Shown here piece by piece: positions 6,699 to 10,681 of a stretch of 10,681 nucleotides of DNA (positions within the stretch are counted from its first letter, which is position 1; every line of letters starts with the position of its first letter). The translations under genes and the position numbers were made by a program. The DNA comes from DATLAN01 sp035527455 (GTDB lineage Bacteria; Planctomycetota; Planctomycetia; Pirellulales; Thermoguttaceae): positions 1 through 10,681 of the forward strand of contig DATLAN010000269.1 in the NCBI GenBank assembly GCA_035527455.1. The letters run 5' to 3'. The notes under the pieces were generated by a model. The model did no database searches. It was given only the letters and a program-made list of their open reading frames with translations, and was not told where the DNA came from.

Positions 6699-7809
6699 GC
6701 TAAGCAAGTTCGATCACTACCTAACCGACGCCGGCCCCGCCGCCCTCGTCATCCGTGAGCACCTGATGCCGGTCGAAGGGGCCGACGGCGTGTTGTTTCC
6801 TGCCACCTTCGCTGCTGGTGATGGGTTCCCCGGCGGGTACAACATCAACACATTCGCCGATGAGAAGGGCAGCAAGAATGTTTGCCTGATCGACAGCGTC
6901 GGTTCGCAGGCGAACCGCCTCGAACCCCTGTTCATGCAGGCGAAGTACCAGCACCTCGTCCCGCGAATCGTGGTTAAGGCGGGCGAGCACGAAGTGAACA
7001 TTTTGGAAGCGGGCCACCGTGCCGGCGACGCGCTGCTCCGCTGCTCGCAGTTGCAGCAGCAATTGCAGGATGCCTTCAAGGCGGTGTTGGCGGGTGACGC
7101 CGAGCCGCTGGCGAGGATCGCGCCGACTTCGCTGGTCTTCGGTGTATGGGATTCGCGCAATACGCAGGCGAAGCTGCCGCGACTGGTTTCATCCACCATC
7201 CGAGCTTTCGATGTACGCCGACTGACTCGGGGCGCCGTGTATATTCCGCCTGTTGATTACGCAGAGATGGATGTATTCAGTGAAGAGGAAAAGGCAAAGG
7301 CTGAGGGCAACAACAAGAGCCCGTTGGCCCAACGCGGATTCGTCCACAATCCGGCGTCGGGATCGCACGGCGGTGTGATTGCCGACGGCGGTATCCGGCG
7401 CGACGCCACGCTCGGACTTGCGGCGGTACGCCTACTGCATGCCGATCGGGACGAACAGAAGACTCTCGTCCTTCGCCGGTACATCCTTGGGCTGTCGCTC
7501 GTGACGTTTACCTCGAAAACGGAAAACTATCTGAGGCAGGGTTGCATGTTGGTTCTCGCCACCGATCAGCCTCGCGAGTTCGTCGAGATGTACCCGGATG
7601 GCAAACGCCTGCCTTGCAAGATTCCCCACGACGTGGCGCTGGCGTATGCCACCGAGGCCGCCAAGGCGTTTGGCGTCGGGGAGAGCCGCACCGTCATGTT
7701 CGAGAAGGATCGCGCCAGGCGCGACGTGAAAGCCGATGGTGATAAGAAAGCCAAGACCAAGCGTAGCAAGAAGAGCGATGCAGCGACAGACGAGACGGAG
7801 GTTGACTGA
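6691..7809 (+). CDS. csb1: Type I-G Cascade backbone protein Csb1 (Cas7)
   Basis: A 372-residue RAMP protein of the GSU0053/Csb1 family, the Cas7 of type I-G, several copies of which coat the crRNA spacer. Recognisable stretches are the start with PAALVIREHLMPVEG, the segment RLEPLFMQAKY (about 70-80), and the block SLVFGVWDSRNTQAKLPRLV followed by SSTIRAFDVRR in the middle. The last 26 residues (347-372) form a charged tail, first lysine-rich and then acidic, probably disordered. The start ATG 6691 has AGAGGAG at 6676-6682 and overlaps the csb3 end by 8 bp. The stop shares its last base with the start of csb2 (TGATG at 7807-7811). Both junctions point to coupled translation, which would help set the ratio of Cascade subunits. 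Confidence 0.92.
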   Translation: MSELSKFDHYLTDAGPAALVIREHLMPVEGADGVLFPATFAAGDGFPGGYNINTFADEKGSKNVCLIDSVGSQANRLEPLFMQAKYQHLVPRIVVKAGEHEVNILEAGHRAGDALLRCSQLQQQLQDAFKAVLAGDAEPLARIAPTSLVFGVWDSRNTQAKLPRLVSSTIRAFDVRRLTRGAVYIPPVDYAEMDVFSEEEKAKAEGNNKSPLAQRGFVHNPASGSHGGVIADGGIRRDATLGLAAVRLLHADRDEQKTLVLRRYILGLSLVTFTSKTENYLRQGCMLVLATDQPREFVEMYPDGKRLPCKIPHDVALAYATEAAKAFGVGESRTVMFEKDRARRDVKADGDKKAKTKRSKKSDAATDETEVD

Positions 7810-9296
7810 TGCCGACCTTCCTTTGTATCACCGTTCGCTTCCTCCAGCCGTATTGCCATGGCCGAGGCGACGGGGGCGATCCGGAGTGGCCGCCATCGCC
7901 CCTGCGTTTGTTCCAGGCGATGGTCGCATCGTCAGCCGGACGCTGGAACGAGAGAACCAAGTTGACGAGTGCTGCTTCCGCGCTGAACTGGCTCGAAACC
8001 CAAACGTCTCCCGAGATCGTGGCCGCCGATGCGGGATGTTCGGACCGGCCCTATCGCTTGTACGTTCCCGACAACGTGGCGGATAAGGTGGCCGCGTCGT
8101 GGTCTAAGGGGCGAGAGGCGAGCATCGCCGACTACCGCACGGAAAAGGATGTCTGTCCGATGCGCCTGTCAGGCGAAGCTGTTCACTACCTCTATCCCCT
8201 TCCCAACGGTCAATGCCCGCACTCGGACATCCTTACTGCTGCGGCGCGCAACATCACACACTTGGGTTGGGGCGTCGATGTGGTCGCCGGTGACGCGGGC
8301 ATCTTGTCGGGTGAGCAGGTGGCGGCGCTGGATGGGCATCGTTGGCAACCGACGCCGGTGGGCGGCACGCCGTTGCGCGTGCCGACTGAAGGAACGCTGG
8401 ACGACCTGTTGCGTAAGCACGAAGCGTTCCTCAACCGACTGTCAAGCGATGGATTCAAGCCGGTGCCGCCGTTGAAGGTCTTCCGCGTACGTGGCTACCG
8501 GCGCGATGACGAACCGCTCCAACGTCCCTATCGCGTCTTCGAACTCCGCTCGGTCGACGGTAGCCGCTTTCGCTACCCGCACCGCAAGCTCGTTCACATC
8601 GCTGGGATGGTTCGACACCTGGCGATCGAGGCGATGAAGACATCTCCACCGACGGCCCGTGGGAGTGATTGGGTCGAGACCTATGTCGCCGGGCACGCGA
8701 CAAAGGACGAGCCGGAGCATCGGCAGTTGTCCTATCTCCCGTTGCCGTCGATCGGACATCCACATACCGATCCGGGCGTGCGGCGAATCATGATCGTTGC
8801 GCCGTTGGGCGACGACGCATGGCTCGACCACGTGACACGGCACCTGGCGGGCCGGATGTTGGAACCCTTGCGGGGCGATGAGTTCGCAGGTGGCGACCCT
8901 CCCTTGCTTGTGCCCGTCCGACACGACAACATCGCTCGCTTCTACACCCAGCCCGCCAACGCCTGGGCCAGCGTCACTCCGGTCGTCCTCCCCGGACACG
9001 ACGACCACAAGCCCGAAAAGACTCGCAAGCTCATCGAGAAGGCCCTTCGCCACTCCGGCGTCGATCAGCCGTGCGAGTTCGAATGGAGCGCGTTTTCGCG
9101 CTTCCCTAAATCGCTCTCTGCACATAAATATGATCGCGACAAACGGCCGACTGGATACATCCGTCCGAATCACTTGCTCGACCAAACCGCGGTTCATCTA
9201 TACCTTTGTTTCAGGGACAGCCTGAAAGTCCCCGGCCCCTTGATGATCGGCTCCGGTCGACATTGCGGTTTGGGTGTTTTCGCGGCATACGAATAG
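7809..9296 (+). CDS. csb2: Type I-G Csb2, Cas5-Cas6 fusion
   Basis: A 495-residue protein of the GSU0054/Csb2 family, in which a Cas5-like RAMP domain is joined to a Cas6-like one. The N-terminus (FLCITVRFLQPYCHGRG, then EWPPSPLRLFQAMVAS, about residues 4-42) matches the Cas5-like start of this family. The C-terminus ends in a glycine-rich loop, GSGRHCGLG (481-489), followed by VFAAYE, the pattern typical of the last strand of Cas6-type RAMPs. The Cas6 part should cut the CRISPR repeat in pre-crRNA, and the Cas5 part should cap the 5' end of the crRNA in Cascade. I cannot identify the catalytic histidine from sequence alone. The gene shares one base with the csb1 stop. After its end the tight operon packing stops, and a 233-bp gap follows. 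Confidence 0.92.
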   Translation: MPTFLCITVRFLQPYCHGRGDGGDPEWPPSPLRLFQAMVASSAGRWNERTKLTSAASALNWLETQTSPEIVAADAGCSDRPYRLYVPDNVADKVAASWSKGREASIADYRTEKDVCPMRLSGEAVHYLYPLPNGQCPHSDILTAAARNITHLGWGVDVVAGDAGILSGEQVAALDGHRWQPTPVGGTPLRVPTEGTLDDLLRKHEAFLNRLSSDGFKPVPPLKVFRVRGYRRDDEPLQRPYRVFELRSVDGSRFRYPHRKLVHIAGMVRHLAIEAMKTSPPTARGSDWVETYVAGHATKDEPEHRQLSYLPLPSIGHPHTDPGVRRIMIVAPLGDDAWLDHVTRHLAGRMLEPLRGDEFAGGDPPLLVPVRHDNIARFYTQPANAWASVTPVVLPGHDDHKPEKTRKLIEKALRHSGVDQPCEFEWSAFSRFPKSLSAHKYDRDKRPTGYIRPNHLLDQTAVHLYLCFRDSLKVPGPLMIGSGRHCGLGVFAAYE

Positions 9297-9322
9297 CCGA
9301 AACGCCACCATCGCTTTGCTCT

Positions 9323-9351
9323 TTGACAATTCAACCAACCTTACATTCCTA
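9323..9351 (+). promoter_or_regulatory. Possible promoter for cas4-cas1 or a small RNA
   Basis: A perfect TTGACA (9323-9328) lies 27 bp after the csb2 stop. With a 17-bp spacer the -10 position would be TTCCTA (9346-9351), a poor match; TACATT at 9342 fits better but leaves only 13 bp. The call therefore rests mainly on the -35 box and its position at the operon gap. Confidence 0.35.
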
Positions 9352-9363
9352 GGCACGACCGGT

Positions 9364-9397
9364 CCGGTTCAGCCATGTAGGCCTGATGGCTGACCGG
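9364..9397. repeat. Strong hairpin with one bulge
   Basis: CCGGTTCAGCCAT (9364-9376) pairs with ATGGCTGACCGG (9386-9397): twelve pairs with a single bulged T and a nine-base loop containing AGGCCT. There is no T tract afterwards, so it is not a classical terminator. Its size is similar to the stem of a palindromic CRISPR repeat, but only one copy is present. Confidence 0.6.
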
Positions 9398-9422
9398 CTT
9401 CAACGCGCTGTGGGGCGGTTGC

Positions 9423-9442
9423 CGCTGCGCCGTCCCGCAGCG
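9423..9442. repeat. GC-rich hairpin
   Basis: CGCTGCG (9423-9429) and CGCAGCG (9436-9442) form a seven-pair stem around a six-base loop. It is the second of three stems in the gap before cas4-cas1. Confidence 0.45.
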
Positions 9443-9447
9443 CCGGC

Positions 9448-9466
9448 CCGTCGGCGTCGGCGACGG
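9448..9466. repeat. GC-rich hairpin
   Basis: CCGTCG (9448-9453) and CGACGG (9461-9466) form a six-pair stem around a seven-base loop. It is the third stem in the gap and lies about 50 bp before the ribosome site of cas4-cas1. Confidence 0.4.
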
Positions 9467-9529
9467 ATCTGCTGCCGTGCATGGATGGCATTGTCCCGTG
9501 TATCGCGTCTTCAACCGGAGGGCTGTGCC

Positions 9530-10681
9530 ATGATTACCACTTCTGCGGACGTTCATTCAGACACGGACGTGCCCGATCTGATCCCCGCTCGGATGCTCAA
9601 CGAGTTCGCCTATTGCCCGCGATTGGCTTACCTGGAATGGGTGCAGGGCGAGTTTCGCGACAACCTCGACACGCTCGAAGGACGCTTCGGCCACCGCCGG
9701 GTGGATCGACCGTCGAACAAGGAAGTGCCCAACCCCGAGGACACTGCGCCCGAGGAAACTGCGCCTGACGGTCAAGAGCCCGACACCGAACGCATCCATT
9801 CTCGGTCTGTGTTGCTTTCCGCGCCCCAAGAGGGGCTGATCGCCCGAATCGACCTGCTGGAGGTCCAGGCGGGTATCGCCATCCCGGTCGACTACAAGCG
9901 GGGCCGGGTGCCTGACGTGCCCGGCGGAGCCTGGGAACCCGAACAGGTACAACTCTGCGCCCAAGGACTCATCCTGCGCGAGAGCGGCTATCTCTGCGAG
10001 GGAGGCATCCTTTACTTCATCCAGTCGCGACGCCGTGTCTCGATCCCCTTCAAAGACGCTTTGGTCGATCGCACTCGGGAACTGCTCACCGAAATGCGAA
10101 GGATGGCCACCGACGGGAAAATGCCGCCACCGCTGGCCGACAGTCCGAAATGTCCTCGTTGCTCTCTGGTGGGCATCTGTTTGCCCGATGAAACGGGCAT
10201 GCTGGCAAAGTCTTTTCACGACGGAGCCGGTGACGCCAAGCCCCAAAGCGACCGGGCCGAGGTTCGCCGACTGATGCCCGCCCGCGACGAGGCCCTGCCA
10301 CTTTACCTTCAAGACCAGGGGACCACCCTTGGCAAGAGCGGCGACCAGCTTACCGTCAAGCGGCAACGCGACGTGATTCGTAAGGTCAAGTTGATCGACG
10401 TGTCTCAGGTCTGCGTCTTCGGCAACGTTCAGATCACCGCCCAGGCTTTGCGTGAGTTGTCCGCCGCCGGCATCCCGCTGTGCCATTTCAGCTACGGCGG
10501 CTGGTTCCATTCGATGACGGTCGGCCACGTTCACAAGAACGTGGAGCTGCGCATCGCTCAGTATTCGGTAGCCGGCGACCCATCGCGATCGCTGGCCGTT
10601 GCCCGACAATTCGTGGTCGGGAAGATCAAGAACGCCCGTACTCTTATGCGTCGCCACCTGAAAGAAGACGCCGGCGGTCTG
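9530..10681 (+). CDS. cas4-cas1: Cas4-Cas1 fusion, type I-G spacer-acquisition protein (3' end outside window)
   Basis: The frame stays open for 384 codons to the window end. Residues 1 to about 220 form a Cas4 domain: Cys29 in FAYCPRLAYLEW and Cys208, Cys211 and Cys217 in CPRCSLVGIC should hold an iron-sulfur cluster. Asp108 with Asp121-x-Lys123 (PVDYKRG) and Gln139/Gln141 with Tyr154 fit the RecB-type nuclease site. Cas1 starts near residue 249 (MPARDEALPLYLQDQGTTLG) and is cut off before its catalytic Glu-His-Asp residues can be seen. Cas4 selects and trims prespacers with a correct PAM, and Cas1 with Cas2 inserts them; the fusion is typical of type I-G and some type V loci. ATG 9530 follows GGAGGG by seven bases. 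Residues 60-90 form an acidic, proline-rich insert containing a duplicated ETAP-like unit. Confidence 0.93.
   Translation, partial: MITTSADVHSDTDVPDLIPARMLNEFAYCPRLAYLEWVQGEFRDNLDTLEGRFGHRRVDRPSNKEVPNPEDTAPEETAPDGQEPDTERIHSRSVLLSAPQEGLIARIDLLEVQAGIAIPVDYKRGRVPDVPGGAWEPEQVQLCAQGLILRESGYLCEGGILYFIQSRRRVSIPFKDALVDRTRELLTEMRRMATDGKMPPPLADSPKCPRCSLVGICLPDETGMLAKSFHDGAGDAKPQSDRAEVRRLMPARDEALPLYLQDQGTTLGKSGDQLTVKRQRDVIRKVKLIDVSQVCVFGNVQITAQALRELSAAGIPLCHFSYGGWFHSMTVGHVHKNVELRIAQYSVAGDPSRSLAVARQFVVGKIKNARTLMRRHLKEDAGGL
9737..9766 (+). repeat. 15-bp tandem duplication inside the Cas4 domain
   Basis: Two adjacent 15-bp units (9737-9751 and 9752-9766) differ at two bases and encode EDTAP followed by EETAP at residues 70-79. 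They lie in a loop between the first cysteine motif and the nuclease motifs, so the expansion is probably tolerated. Confidence 0.6.

Larger units (their letters stand above)
9297..9529. other. Structured gap between effector and adaptation genes
   Basis: A 233-bp gap in an otherwise overlapping operon. It holds a TTGACA box near its left end and three hairpins (listed separately), then the ribosome site GGAGGG at 9517-9522, seven bases before the cas4-cas1 ATG. No open frame in it looks like a protein; the ATG at 9481 opens a shadow frame. The layout suggests either a separate promoter and leader for cas4-cas1 or a small structured RNA. Confidence 0.55.

Noticed and set aside
9557..10657. 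Long minus-strand open frame (366 codons) opposite cas4-cas1
   Set aside because: It is the antisense shadow of a GC-rich gene. The plus strand carries all Cas4 motifs and the beginning of Cas1.
1..10681. CRISPR array within the window
   Set aside because: I found no evenly spaced repeats of 28-40 bases on either strand. The single hairpin at 9364-9397 has no second copy, so the array is expected outside the window.

Overview
The window is bacterial and carries most of one CRISPR-Cas operon of subtype I-G (formerly I-U, the 'Dpsyc' type). The high GC content, the DUF2341-like secreted gene and the style of the broken integrase suggest a Planctomycetes or related environmental lineage. This taxonomic guess is an inference and was not tested.

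Left part (1-1126). A minus-strand gene runs off the left edge. It has a signal-peptide-like start and a DUF2341-like start of domain, but these lie in two different frames. Next comes the plus-strand remnant of a tyrosine recombinase, broken by at least one frameshift and an upstream stop. It runs into about 40 nt of the 3' end of a tRNA gene on the minus strand, followed by a tRNA-side intrinsic terminator. This looks like an old attachment site.

Middle (1127-1969). About 840 bp has no convincing gene. It holds two hairpins and an imperfect direct repeat, and leads into the cas operon.

Right part (1970-10681), all plus strand. The order is a WYL-domain transcription regulator, cas3 (helicase first, HD nuclease last), csb3 (Cas8-like), csb1 (Cas7), csb2 (Cas5-Cas6 fusion), a 233-bp gap, then a cas4-cas1 fusion cut off by the window end. 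The regulator overlaps cas3 by 23 bp, csb3 overlaps csb1 by 8 bp, and csb1 and csb2 share one base, so these genes probably form one translationally coupled transcript. Csb1, Csb2 and Csb3 should build the Cascade complex, with the Cas6 part of Csb2 processing crRNA. Cas3 would degrade the target, and Cas4-Cas1 (with a Cas2 expected further right) would acquire spacers. The gap before cas4-cas1 has a TTGACA box and three hairpins, so the adaptation genes may be transcribed separately or a structured RNA may lie there. No CRISPR array and no cas2 are visible; both are expected beyond 10681.

The system type itself is known. The points most worth following are the tRNA attachment scar beside the operon, the structured gap between effector and adaptation genes, the compositionally odd csb3, and the regulator fused into the operon by overlap.
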